From Micromonospora sp. HM5-17 (GTDB taxonomy: Bacteria > Actinomycetota > Actinomycetes > Mycobacteriales > Micromonosporaceae): DNA of 64,000 bases. The notes beneath the pieces were generated by a model. The model worked only from the letters and a program-made list of their open reading frames with translations, had not been told where the DNA came from and ran no database searches. Below are positions 27,628 to 35,193 of the stretch, piece by piece; position 1 is the first letter of the stretch; each line of letters starts with the position of its first letter. The DNA is taken from contig NZ_RJWA01000008.1 in NCBI RefSeq assembly GCF_003762835.1, positions 124,001 through 188,000 of the forward strand, read 5' to 3'. Made by a program: the position numbers and the translations under genes.

Positions 27628-28173
27628 TCAGGTGTCTCTGCGGCGTTGGTAGTACCGGGCCACGCGAACGCGGTTACCGCAGAGGGTGGGGGAGCACCAG
27701 CGGCGGCGGGGGTGAGCCGGCAGGAAGAGCATGACGCACTGCGGGCCCTCGCAGGCGCGGATCCTGGCGGCGGCGGGATCGCTGAGCAGGGCGACGGCTG
27801 CTTCGGCGAGTTGTGCGAGCAGGCACGCGCGATCGTCGCCGTTCCTGCGGACGGTCCGGCGGAGGTCGGGCTCGAGGACCGTGTACGGCGGGGCGGCGCG
27901 GACGGCCTCGTTGATCGCGTTCAGGGCAGCGGCCGGTACGGGGGAGCCCCGCCGCGTCGCCTCCACCGCCTCCCGTACCTGCGCGCGGAGTTCCCGGACC
28001 GCATCGAGATCCCCGGCGGTCAGGGACCGGGGAGGGGTGATCCGGTCGGCCTGCAGGGCGAGCCAGTGCCGGAAGTCGGTGACCCGGTCGAGTGCGTCGA
28101 TCCAGCCCTCCGGGGTCCGGGCACGGGTGTTGAGGAAATCGAGGGCGAGCGGCTCGCCGGTCAGCGGGTGCAC
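27628..28173 (-). CDS. CGNR zinc-finger regulator (ABATE domain)
   Basis: A 181-residue putative transcriptional regulator. The N-terminal ABATE/DUF1470-type region starts with LALDFLNTR, and the C-terminal treble-clef zinc finger carries CEGPQC, RRWCSPTLCGNRVRVARYYQ, including the diagnostic CGNR. CGNR proteins are thought to bind DNA and respond to stress or small molecules. Start is GTG at 28173; there is no strong ribosome site. It is divergent from the alpha/beta hydrolase at 28259, and the 85-nt gap contains a promoter and a perfect inverted repeat, so local control of the hydrolase is likely (inference). Confidence 0.88.
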   Translation of the reverse strand: MHPLTGEPLALDFLNTRARTPEGWIDALDRVTDFRHWLALQADRITPPRSLTAGDLDAVRELRAQVREAVEATRRGSPVPAAALNAINEAVRAAPPYTVLEPDLRRTVRRNGDDRACLLAQLAEAAVALLSDPAAARIRACEGPQCVMLFLPAHPRRRWCSPTLCGNRVRVARYYQRRRDT

Positions 28174-28196
28174 GTACCTAATGCTACTTCAGGTTG

Positions 28197-28225
28197 TTGA
28201 CACGTTAGCGTCCCCCTGGTTTGAT
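28197..28225 (+). promoter_or_regulatory. Promoter of the alpha/beta hydrolase gene
   Basis: TTGACA at 28197-28202, a 17-nt spacer and TTTGAT at 28220-28225. Predicted transcription start near 28232 falls inside the inverted repeat at 28229-28253. Confidence 0.55.
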
Positions 28226-28228
28226 CTA

Positions 28229-28253
28229 ATGCATCTTCGAGCGAAAGATGCAT
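28229..28253. promoter_or_regulatory. Perfect 9-bp inverted repeat, operator candidate
   Basis: ATGCATCTT (28229-28237), 7-nt spacer, AAGATGCAT (28245-28253). It lies just downstream of the -10 and ends 5 nt before the hydrolase ATG. It could be the operator of the divergent CGNR regulator, or an RNA hairpin at the mRNA 5' end. Confidence 0.6.
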
Positions 28254-28258
28254 GTGAC

Positions 28259-29098
28259 ATGGAGCTTCCCGAGATCAGGCACGGGTTTGTCGACGTTGCT
28301 GGGGTGGAGGTCTTCTACCGGGACACGGGCCGCAAGGACGGACCGACCCTGCTGTTGCTGCACGGCTTCCCCTCGGCATCCCACCAGTACCGGCGTCTCA
28401 TGGACGCGCTGGGCGGCCGCTATCGGCTGATCGCCCCGGACTACCCCGGGTTCGGGCACACCCGGGCCCCGGACGACTTCACCTACTCCTTCGAGAGCCT
28501 GGCCGACGTCATCGAAGGCTTCGTGACGAGGATGGCTCTGGACCCGTTCGTCATGTACGTCTTCGACTTCGGCGGCCCGGTCGGGTTCCGGCTCGCCACC
28601 CGCCACCCCGAGTGGATAACGGGCCTGATCGTGCAGAACGCCAACGCCTACCGGGAGGGTCTCTCCGAGCAGGCCGTGAGGACGATCTACGCGCCCGCCG
28701 ACGCGCTTGGCGACCTGTTCACCCTCCCCGTGACGCGGAGCCAGTACGAGGGTGGGACCAGCGACCCCTCCCTGGTCGCTCCCGACGGCTGGACGCTCGA
28801 CCAGCACTTTCTCGACCGTTCCGGGCGCAGGGAGGCGCAACTCGCGCTGGCCCTGGACTATCGGTCGAACGTTGAGCGGTACCCCGACTGGCAGGCCTGG
28901 CTGCGCCGCCACCAGCCGCCGACGCTGATCGTCTGGGGGCGTGGCGACCCGTTCTTCCTCGAGTCCGGCGCTCGCGCGTACCTGCGCGACGTGCCGGAGG
29001 CCGAACTCCACGTGCTGGACACCGGCCACTTCGCGTTGGAGGAGAAGCTGCCGCAGATCGTTCCGCTCATCGACAAATTCCTGGCGCGGCTGGCGTGA
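28259..29098 (+). CDS. Alpha/beta hydrolase with Asp nucleophile (epoxide hydrolase/dehalogenase type)
   Basis: A 279-residue alpha/beta hydrolase. The nucleophile elbow is VFDFGGP with Asp103 in place of Ser, as in epoxide hydrolases and haloalkane dehalogenases. The oxyanion region is HGFPSAS (35-41), the acid is probably the Asp in GRGDPFF, and the base is His in DTGHFALEE. No signal peptide. Epoxides or haloalkyl compounds are the family substrates; the specific one is unknown. ATG at 28259 is chosen because it starts the conserved region; ATG at 28229 lies within the repeat and upstream of the predicted transcription start. It is divergent from the CGNR regulator. Confidence 0.88.
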   Translation: MELPEIRHGFVDVAGVEVFYRDTGRKDGPTLLLLHGFPSASHQYRRLMDALGGRYRLIAPDYPGFGHTRAPDDFTYSFESLADVIEGFVTRMALDPFVMYVFDFGGPVGFRLATRHPEWITGLIVQNANAYREGLSEQAVRTIYAPADALGDLFTLPVTRSQYEGGTSDPSLVAPDGWTLDQHFLDRSGRREAQLALALDYRSNVERYPDWQAWLRRHQPPTLIVWGRGDPFFLESGARAYLRDVPEAELHVLDTGHFALEEKLPQIVPLIDKFLARLA

Positions 29099-29233
29099 CG
29101 CGTGCTCCGGCTCCGACCGGCGACCGCTCCGTCGGGGAACGCGACCGGTCAGGCGGTGGGGGCCGGCAGGTCCGCCGCGGGGTGGGAGGCCTGCCGGCAC
29201 GGCCATGTTCGGGTGTGCGACCCGGCATGCCGC

Positions 29234-29287
29234 GGGACACCCCGCCGGCCGGCCACGGCGACGTGGGGCCGACCGGCGGGTGTCCCC
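29234..29287. terminator. Long hairpin between convergent genes
   Basis: GGGACAC plus CCCGCCGG from 29234 pairs with CCGGCGGGTGTCCC ending at 29287, a 14-bp stem with one bulged C and further GGCC pairing inside the loop. It sits between the convergent hydrolase and esterase genes and can act on both strands. Confidence 0.7.
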
Positions 29288-29320
29288 GGGTCCCCGTCCC
29301 GGCGGGATGCCCCGGTACGG

Positions 29321-30406
29321 TCAGGTGGCGGTGCAGCCGGGTGTCAGACCGGTGCCGTTGCCGGTGGCCTGGAAGCCGAACTCGGTCGACTGTCCGGGCG
29401 CGAGCCGGCCGTTGTAGCTCACGTTCGTGAACCGGACGGTGCCGCTGTTGCCGCTGCGTTGGGCGTTCCAGGCGTTCGTGATCGTCACACCGGCCGGCAG
29501 GGTCAGCTCGACGCTCCAGCCGGTGGTACCGGCGGAGCCGGCGGTCACCCGCACGGTGGCCACGAAGCCGCCGGTCCAGGAGTTCAGCGACACGGTGGCG
29601 GAGCAGCCCGCGGGCACCGGTGGCGTCGTGGTCGGCGGCGGATCGGTGGGTCCCCCGGTCGGTGTCGTGGTCGGCGGGGTGGCCGTCGGGGTCGGGGTGC
29701 CGTCGTCGGTGAGGCTCCCGGGAACGGCTCGGAGAGCGTCGTACCAGGTGGTGGCCATCTTGCTGTAGCCGGTCGCGTTGGGGTGGACGCCGTCGGCCAG
29801 ATCCGCGGTGGTGAGGGCGGGGTACATGTCGACCAGGTACACCTGTCGGCCGGCGGCCGCCCGGCTCTGCACGATCTGCGGTATCGCCGCGTTGAAGCTG
29901 CGTACCTGGGCGTCCGCGAACGAGAGTGGGATGAGGGTGGCCACGAAGAGCTTGGCGTTCGGTGCCGTCGTGGTGATCCGGTCGATCAGCGCGGCCAGCC
30001 GGTTCGGGGCGTTCGGCAGGTCGCGGTTCTGGGCGATGTCGTTGGTGCCGATGTGCAGCAGGATCGTCCGGGGCTGGTAGGTGGTCAGCCAGCCGACGAT
30101 GTTGGCGTCGATCTGGTCGATCCGCCAGCCGGAGTGGCCCTCGTGGTCCCGGTCGCCGAGGCTGGCGGGGCCGTTGGCCTGGGAGCCGACAAAGTCGATT
30201 GTGTACCCGCCGGCCACCACCTTCTGCCACAGATCGATCCGATAGCCACCGGGCACGTTGAAGCCATCGGTGATCGAGTCGCCGAGCGGCATGACCCGGA
30301 CTCCCGCGGCCGCCTCGACCCGACCGGTGGTGTACGTCACCACGGCCAGTGCCGCCAGCACGGTTGCGGCGATCAGTCCGGACCATCGACGTAAGCGTGG
30401 TTTCAT
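29321..30406 (-). CDS. Secreted SGNH esterase with CBM2
   Basis: A 361-residue exported hydrolase. A signal peptide spans about residues 1-33, ending near EAAAG. The SGNH/GDSL domain has the nucleophile Ser44 in GDSITDG, the GTND block at 120-123 and the Asp205/His208 pair in DGVHP. A Pro/Thr linker (about 233-267) leads to a C-terminal family 2 carbohydrate-binding module (268-359) with Trp in NSW, TGWSVEL and NAWNAQRSG. This architecture fits a secreted acetylxylan-type carbohydrate esterase anchored on cellulose or xylan; exact substrate is inferred. ATG at 30406 follows GAGGAGGGAG. A palindrome lies just upstream at 30421-30444. Confidence 0.92.
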   Translation of the reverse strand: MKPRLRRWSGLIAATVLAALAVVTYTTGRVEAAAGVRVMPLGDSITDGFNVPGGYRIDLWQKVVAGGYTIDFVGSQANGPASLGDRDHEGHSGWRIDQIDANIVGWLTTYQPRTILLHIGTNDIAQNRDLPNAPNRLAALIDRITTTAPNAKLFVATLIPLSFADAQVRSFNAAIPQIVQSRAAAGRQVYLVDMYPALTTADLADGVHPNATGYSKMATTWYDALRAVPGSLTDDGTPTPTATPPTTTPTGGPTDPPPTTTPPVPAGCSATVSLNSWTGGFVATVRVTAGSAGTTGWSVELTLPAGVTITNAWNAQRSGNSGTVRFTNVSYNGRLAPGQSTEFGFQATGNGTGLTPGCTAT

Positions 30407-30420
30407 CAGCTACTCCCTCC

Positions 30421-30444
30421 TCGATATGCATCTATGTATATCGA
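30421..30444. promoter_or_regulatory. Operator-like palindrome upstream of the esterase
   Basis: Arms TCGATATGCAT (30421-30431) and ATGTATATCGA (30434-30444) pair at 10 of 11 positions with a 2-nt centre. It is AT-rich and lies 15 nt upstream of the esterase start, overlapping its ribosome-site region; a -10-like TATACA occurs within it on the minus strand. Confidence 0.6.
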
Positions 30445-30598
30445 TTGGAGGTCGGTTGGCCGCGGATGTGCGGGACGGTTGTCGATCCGCGCGGCGAGCG
30501 CGCGTCGACCTGCGCCGAACGGGAGTGTGCTCCGCCCGCCGGCGCGACGCCCGCCACGCGGCTGCCGGCCGTGACCGTCCGCTGGCTACCATCCAGCC

Positions 30599-31168
30599 GT
30601 GGATCTCCAGGGAGTGCTCGCGCCGGATCGGCCCCTGCTCGTCGTCGCGCTCGCCGAGGAGGCGGCATACCTCGACCGAAGCCTGCCGGTGCTGGTGACC
30701 GGCATGGGGAAGGTCAACGCCGCGAGCGCGCTCGCGGCGACGCTGGCCCGGGGGCCGCTGCCCTCGGTCGTGGTCAATCTCGGGACCGCCGGAGCCCTAC
30801 GACCCGGCTTGACCGGGACCCACGAGGTGGGCCAGGTCTTCCAGCACGACCTCGACACCGACTTTCTCCGGGAGTTGACCGGGCTGACCGTCGGGGCGCC
30901 CTTGACGCTCGCCGATGATGGTCCGGTGCTCGCCACCGGCGACCTCTTCGTCGCCGAGGAGTCGGCCCGCGACCGTCTCGCCGCGCGGGCCCACCTGGTC
31001 GACATGGAGGGCTACGCGGTCGCCTCCACGGCACGGCTGTTCGGGGTGCCGGTCCGTCTGGTCAAGCAGGTCAGCGACGACGCGGGCGACGAGGCGGCGC
31101 GTACCTGGCGGGAATCGGTCGACGCCTGTGCCCGCGCCCTCGCCGACTGGGCGCGTACCCGGCTGTGA
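30599..31168 (+). CDS. Nucleosidase of the MTA/SAH (PNP) family
   Basis: A 189-residue member of the PNP/UDP phosphorylase superfamily, shorter than typical MTA/SAH nucleosidase (about 230). Motifs include VVNLGTAGAL, the catalytic-site segment DMEGYAVASTARLFG and VKQVSDDAGDEA with the general-acid Asp. It would hydrolyse the N-glycosidic bond of a purine nucleoside such as methylthioadenosine. Start GTG at 30599 has no strong ribosome site. It stands alone, convergent with the NAD(P)-binding protein. Exact substrate is uncertain. Confidence 0.8.
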   Translation: MDLQGVLAPDRPLLVVALAEEAAYLDRSLPVLVTGMGKVNAASALAATLARGPLPSVVVNLGTAGALRPGLTGTHEVGQVFQHDLDTDFLRELTGLTVGAPLTLADDGPVLATGDLFVAEESARDRLAARAHLVDMEGYAVASTARLFGVPVRLVKQVSDDAGDEAARTWRESVDACARALADWARTRL

Positions 31169-31177
31169 ACCGTCGAC

Positions 31178-31231
31178 CCGGCCCGGCGTGCCGCCGCGGT
31201 CGCGGTGGTCGTGCCGTCGCGCCGGGGCCGG
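31178..31231. terminator. Hairpin between convergent genes
   Basis: CCGGCCCGGCG (31178-31188) pairs with CGCCGGGGCCGG (31220-31231) with one bulged G; the loop is GC-rich and could fold further. It starts 10 nt after the nucleosidase stop. Confidence 0.45.
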
Positions 31232-31246
31232 TAAGCGGGGACGGCA

Positions 31247-32029
31247 CTACGGTGCGGCCCGGCTCCGGTTCCGGGACAGGTAGTCGGACCAGCTGATCCC
31301 GCCTCGCGCCCCGCTCGCGGTGGTCAGCGCCCCATCGCGGCAGGTCCGGCCGAGCCGACCTGGCACGGGGATCCGGAGCAGCGGACGTCGGATGCCGCGG
31401 GCCGTCTGCCACCGGCGGGCGACGTCCTCGAGATCCAGCACCTCCGGGCCGCCGAACTCCTCGATCGTCCGGCCGGGTGGGGCGGACAGCCGGTCTGCCA
31501 GGTGCGTGGCGACGTCGTGGACGTCGACCGGCTGCCCGGTGATCCTCGGGTCGACCACCAGGACGGGCAGCCGGGCGAGTGCCGTCAGCGCCTCGTCGAG
31601 CAGGTCGTGGAACTGGGTCACCCGCAGCACCGTCCAGGGCACCGGGCCGGCCGCCACCACCGCTTCCGCCTCGAGCTTGGCCCGGTAGTACGACAACGGC
31701 ACCCGGTCGATGCCGACGATGGAGACGTACACCAGGTGGCGCACCCCGGCGGTGGTGGCCGCCTCGACCAGCCGCCGGGTCCCGTCGACGTCCACCCGGC
31801 GGGTGTAGCTCCGCTGGTACGGCGCGGAGGCCAGGTGCACGACGGTATCGATGCCGTCGAGCGCGGCGGCGAGCCCGTCGCCCGTGGCCAGATCGGCCCG
31901 TACCCAGTCGACGGCGTGGTCCTCACGCGAGGTCCGGCTCATCGCCCGAACGGGGTGTCCGGCCCGGGCCAGCAGGGGCGTGAGTACCCGGCCGAGTCGA
32001 CCCGTCGCGCCGGTCACCAGGACTGTCAT
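31247..32029 (-). CDS. NmrA/SDR-type NAD(P)-binding protein
   Basis: A 260-residue protein with an N-terminal Rossmann motif TGATGRLGR (TGxxGxxG) at the start of MTVLVTGATG. VHLASAP and HLVYVSIVGID follow, and YYRAKLEAE has the YxxxK-like arrangement of atypical SDRs. Such proteins are NAD(P)-dependent reductases/epimerases or redox sensors. ATG at 32029 places the Rossmann motif at the N-terminus; the frame is open to 32314, but that stretch is Arg/Pro-rich. Function is not determined further. Confidence 0.85.
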   Translation of the reverse strand: MTVLVTGATGRLGRVLTPLLARAGHPVRAMSRTSREDHAVDWVRADLATGDGLAAALDGIDTVVHLASAPYQRSYTRRVDVDGTRRLVEAATTAGVRHLVYVSIVGIDRVPLSYYRAKLEAEAVVAAGPVPWTVLRVTQFHDLLDEALTALARLPVLVVDPRITGQPVDVHDVATHLADRLSAPPGRTIEEFGGPEVLDLEDVARRWQTARGIRRPLLRIPVPGRLGRTCRDGALTTASGARGGISWSDYLSRNRSRAAP

Positions 32030-32305
32030 CGGTTCGCTCGCCCCACCCGTCGCCGGCCCCTCCCGGTCCCGCGTGGCCGGGTCGGCGGGGCGGTGTCCTC
32101 GGCTTCGGTCTGCCGCGGGGCGAGGGCTGCTCGTCGGTGTCATGTCTGGTGGACGGGGCCCGGGGTGCCGGTGTGACAGGGCTCGGACCGGACCCGACCG
32201 GTGGGCGCGGCGGCGGGCCGCCCGCGTCCGGCGGCACCACCCGGGGCACGCGGGGGACGCATCCCCGCCACGGCCTGGGGCCGTGGTGATCTTCCCGACA
32301 GGCCG

Positions 32306-32321
32306 ACACGACATCTTGGGT
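32306..32321 (+). promoter_or_regulatory. NrdR box 1
   Basis: The 16-nt site starts ACAC and ends GGGT, matching the NrdR consensus (ACAC-AT core-GTGT) at 11 of 16 positions. Its centre is 31 bp from that of box 2, three helical turns, the spacing known for paired NrdR sites. Confidence 0.6.
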
Positions 32322-32336
32322 GTGACTTTTCGTGCG

Positions 32337-32352
32337 GCCCCATATATGGTGT
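32337..32352 (+). promoter_or_regulatory. NrdR box 2 overlapping a -10-like ATATAT
   Basis: The site has core CATATATGGTGT and matches the NrdR consensus at about 12 of 16 positions. It overlaps a likely -10, so NrdR bound here would block transcription of the RNR operon when dATP is high. Confidence 0.65.
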
Positions 32353-32562
32353 CTCACGCAGCTGGTTCGGCCGCCATCCGGGCGGTCGAGGCAAGAGGGA
32401 ACCCGGTGCGAGTCCGGGACTGCCCCGCAGCGGTGAGTGGGAACGACCGCCGTCATCAGCACTGGGCCGACGTCCGGCACGAGCCGGACGAGCCTGGGAA
32501 GCGACGACCAGTAGGCCAACACGGCTCCGACCGTGCCGCCCACGAGTCCGAAGACCTGCCAG
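32353..32562 (+). ncRNA. Cobalamin (AdoCbl) riboswitch
   Basis: A leader of about 210 nt with the hallmarks of the B12 riboswitch: the conserved core GAGGCAAGAGGGAACCCGG near 32388, the GCGAGTCCGGGACTGCCCCG region near 32408-32430 and a terminal B12 box AGTCCGAAGACCTGCC at 32545-32560. It precedes class I RNR genes, as described for Streptomyces nrdABS, where adenosylcobalamin shuts off the oxygen-dependent class I enzyme because the B12-dependent class II enzyme can take over. Confidence 0.9.
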
Positions 32563-32564
32563 CG

Positions 32565-32588
32565 CGCCGCGTACGCCCGTACGCGGCG
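32565..32588 (+). terminator. Hairpin after the B12 box, likely expression platform
   Basis: Perfect 10-bp stem CGCCGCGTAC (32565-32574) / GTACGCGGCG (32579-32588) with a 4-nt loop, starting 5 nt after the B12 box. It lacks a U-tract. It could be the regulated terminator of the riboswitch. Confidence 0.5.
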
Positions 32589-32703
32589 GTCCGAGGCCGC
32601 GCGGGACGGCCGACGCCACTGACGAACGACGTGCCACCCTGCCCGTCAGCGTCCTCGCGTGCCCTTCGGACCACACCGAAGCGAGTTCGCGAGGAGAAGG
32701 ACT

Positions 32704-35142
32704 GTGACGGTCATCCAGCCGACCGGGCCGGGCGTGGCGGACACCGGGCCGCCCGGGAGCCGGCGCCCCCACCTGCGGGTCCGCACGCGCAACGGCACCA
32801 CCCAACCCGTCGACGTCGACACGATCGTCCGGACGATCGAACGGTGGGCCGACGACCTGACCGACGTCGACCCGATGCGGGTGGCGACCCGGACCATCAG
32901 CGGCCTCTACGACGGCGTCAGCACCGCCGAGCTGGAACGGCTGTCGATCCAGATCGCCGCCGAGCTGATCGGTGAGGAGCCGCAGTACTCGCGGCTCGCC
33001 GCCCGACTGCTGGCCGGTTACATCGACAAGGAGGTACGCGGCCAGGGGATCGCCTCGTTCAGCCAGGCGATCCGGCTCGGCCACGAGCACGGGCTGATCG
33101 GCGACGAGACGGCGGAGTTCGTTCGGGTCAACGCCCGCACGCTCGATGACGCCGTCGACCCGGACGCGGACCGGCGGTTCGAGTACGTCGGGATGCGCAC
33201 GGTCTACGACCGGTACCTGCTGCGCCATCCGACCACCCGACTGGTGGTGGAGACCCCGCAGTACTGGCTGCTGCGGGTCGCCTGTGGCCTGTCCCGCACC
33301 CCGGCCGAGGCGATCTCGTTCTACCGGCTGATGTCCTCGCTGGCGTACCTGCCCAGCTCGCCGACGCTGTTCAACTCGGGCACCCGGCACACCCAGATGT
33401 CCTCGTGTTACCTGGTCGACTCGCCCCGCGACGAGCTCGGCTCGATCTACGACCGGTATGCCCAGGTCGCGCACCTGTCGAAGTTCGCCGGCGGGATCGG
33501 CATCGCCTGGTCCCGGGTCCGCTCCCGAGGGGCGCTGATCCGGGGCACCAACGGGCGGTCGAACGGGATCGTGCCGTTCCTGCGTACCCTCGACGCGTCG
33601 GTGGCCGCGGTCAACCAGGGCGGCCGGCGCAAGGGCGCGGCCTGCGTCTACCTCGAGCCGTGGCACCCGGACATCGAGGACTTCCTCCAACTGCGGGACA
33701 ACACCGGCGAGGACGCCCGCCGGACCCACAACCTGAACCTCGCCAACTGGATCCCGGACGAGTTCATGCGTCGGGTCGAGGCCGACGAGATGTGGTCGCT
33801 GATCGACCCCGACGAGGTGCCGGAGCTGCCCGACCTGTGGGGGGAGGAGTTCGACGCGGCGTACCGGGCGGCCGAGGAACAGGGCCGGTACGTCCGCCAG
33901 GTCCCGGCCCGGGAGCTGTACGGCCGGATGATGCGGACCCTCGCGCAGACCGGCAACGGCTGGATGACCTTCAAGGACACCTCGAACCGGCTCTGCAACC
34001 AGACGGCCCGGCCGGGCAACGTGGTGCACCTGTCGAACCTCTGTACGGAAATCATCGAGGTCTCCAGCGACACCGAGACCGCGGTCTGCAACCTTGGCTC
34101 CATCAACCTCGCGGCCCACCTCGCCGGCGACGACCTGGACTGGGACCGTCTCCGCGAGACGGTCCGGACCGCGGTGACCTTCCTCGACCGGGTGATCGAC
34201 ATCAACTACTACCCCACCCCCCAGGCGGCGGCGAGCAACCCGCGCTGGCGGCCGGTGGGGTTGGGGATGATGGGGCTGCAGGACGTCTTCTTCGCGCTGC
34301 GGATGCCGTTCGACTCGGCGCCGGCCCGGGAGCTGTCGACCCGGATCGCGGAGGAGATCTACCTGACCGCGCTGGAGACCTCCGCCGAGCTCGCCGAGCG
34401 GTTCGGCGCCCATCCGGCGTACCCCGAGACCCGGGCCGCGGCCGGGCAGCTCCAGCCCGACCTGTGGGGCGTGACCGGCACCCAGACCGCCCGGTGGGCG
34501 GCGGTGCGCAAGCGGATCGCCGCGCACGGGCTGCGCAACTCCCTGCTGGTCGCGATCGCCCCGACCGCGACGATCGCCACGATCGCCGGGTGCTACGAGT
34601 GCATCGAACCGCAGGTCTCGAACCTGTTCAAGCGGGAGACGCTGAGCGGTGAGTTCCTCCAGATCAACACCGCGCTGGTCCGGGAGCTGAAGGCTCGCGG
34701 GCTCTGGACCGAGGAGATCCGCAGCGCGATCAAGCGGGCCGACGGCTCGGTGCAGGGAATCGAGGAACTGCCGGCGGAGCTGCGGCACCTCTTCCGGACC
34801 GCCTGGGAACTGCCGCAGCGGGCGTTGATCGACCTCGCCGCGGCCCGGGCGCCGTACGTGGACCAGTCCCAGTCGCTCAACCTGTTCATGGCCACGCCTG
34901 AGATCGGCAAGCTCAGCTCGATGTACCTCTACGCCTGGAAGTCCGGGCTGAAGACGACCTACTACCTGCGTTCGCGACCGGCGACCCGGATCCAGCAGGC
35001 GACGGTCGCCCCGGTCCGTCCGGAGACGCCGCGCGGCGCGTCGCCGGCAGCCCGGCCGCTCGTCACCGTCGCCGGAACGACCGTTGACGAGGCCCTGGCC
35101 TGCTCCCTGGAGTACCCCGAGGCGTGTGAGGCCTGCCAGTGA
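32704..35142 (+). CDS. nrdA: Class I ribonucleoside-diphosphate reductase, large subunit
   Basis: An 812-residue alpha subunit that reduces ribonucleoside diphosphates to deoxy forms. An N-terminal ATP-cone (about residues 20-105) gives dATP feedback. Catalytic features are the Cys in MSSCYLVDSP, the NLCTEI Cys/Glu pair, the second cluster Cys in TAVCNLGSINL, the glycyl-pocket PTATIATIAGCYE, and a C-terminal CEAC pair (Cys808, Cys811) that shuttles reducing equivalents. GTG at 32704 follows GAGGAGAAGG. The small-subunit gene begins 51 nt downstream. Transcription is under the NrdR boxes and cobalamin riboswitch upstream. Confidence 0.95.
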   Translation: MTVIQPTGPGVADTGPPGSRRPHLRVRTRNGTTQPVDVDTIVRTIERWADDLTDVDPMRVATRTISGLYDGVSTAELERLSIQIAAELIGEEPQYSRLAARLLAGYIDKEVRGQGIASFSQAIRLGHEHGLIGDETAEFVRVNARTLDDAVDPDADRRFEYVGMRTVYDRYLLRHPTTRLVVETPQYWLLRVACGLSRTPAEAISFYRLMSSLAYLPSSPTLFNSGTRHTQMSSCYLVDSPRDELGSIYDRYAQVAHLSKFAGGIGIAWSRVRSRGALIRGTNGRSNGIVPFLRTLDASVAAVNQGGRRKGAACVYLEPWHPDIEDFLQLRDNTGEDARRTHNLNLANWIPDEFMRRVEADEMWSLIDPDEVPELPDLWGEEFDAAYRAAEEQGRYVRQVPARELYGRMMRTLAQTGNGWMTFKDTSNRLCNQTARPGNVVHLSNLCTEIIEVSSDTETAVCNLGSINLAAHLAGDDLDWDRLRETVRTAVTFLDRVIDINYYPTPQAAASNPRWRPVGLGMMGLQDVFFALRMPFDSAPARELSTRIAEEIYLTALETSAELAERFGAHPAYPETRAAAGQLQPDLWGVTGTQTARWAAVRKRIAAHGLRNSLLVAIAPTATIATIAGCYECIEPQVSNLFKRETLSGEFLQINTALVRELKARGLWTEEIRSAIKRADGSVQGIEELPAELRHLFRTAWELPQRALIDLAAARAPYVDQSQSLNLFMATPEIGKLSSMYLYAWKSGLKTTYYLRSRPATRIQQATVAPVRPETPRGASPAARPLVTVAGTTVDEALACSLEYPEACEACQ

Positions 35143-35193
35143 GCCCGACCGCCGCCCCGTACCCGACCAACGTCACGACGGAGAGCTACCACC

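Noticed and set aside
32140-34788. Very long minus-strand open frame of 882 residues opposite the riboswitch and nrdA
   Set aside because: It is antisense to a certain gene and an RNA element, is Arg/Gly/Asp-rich, and arises from GC-biased third positions.
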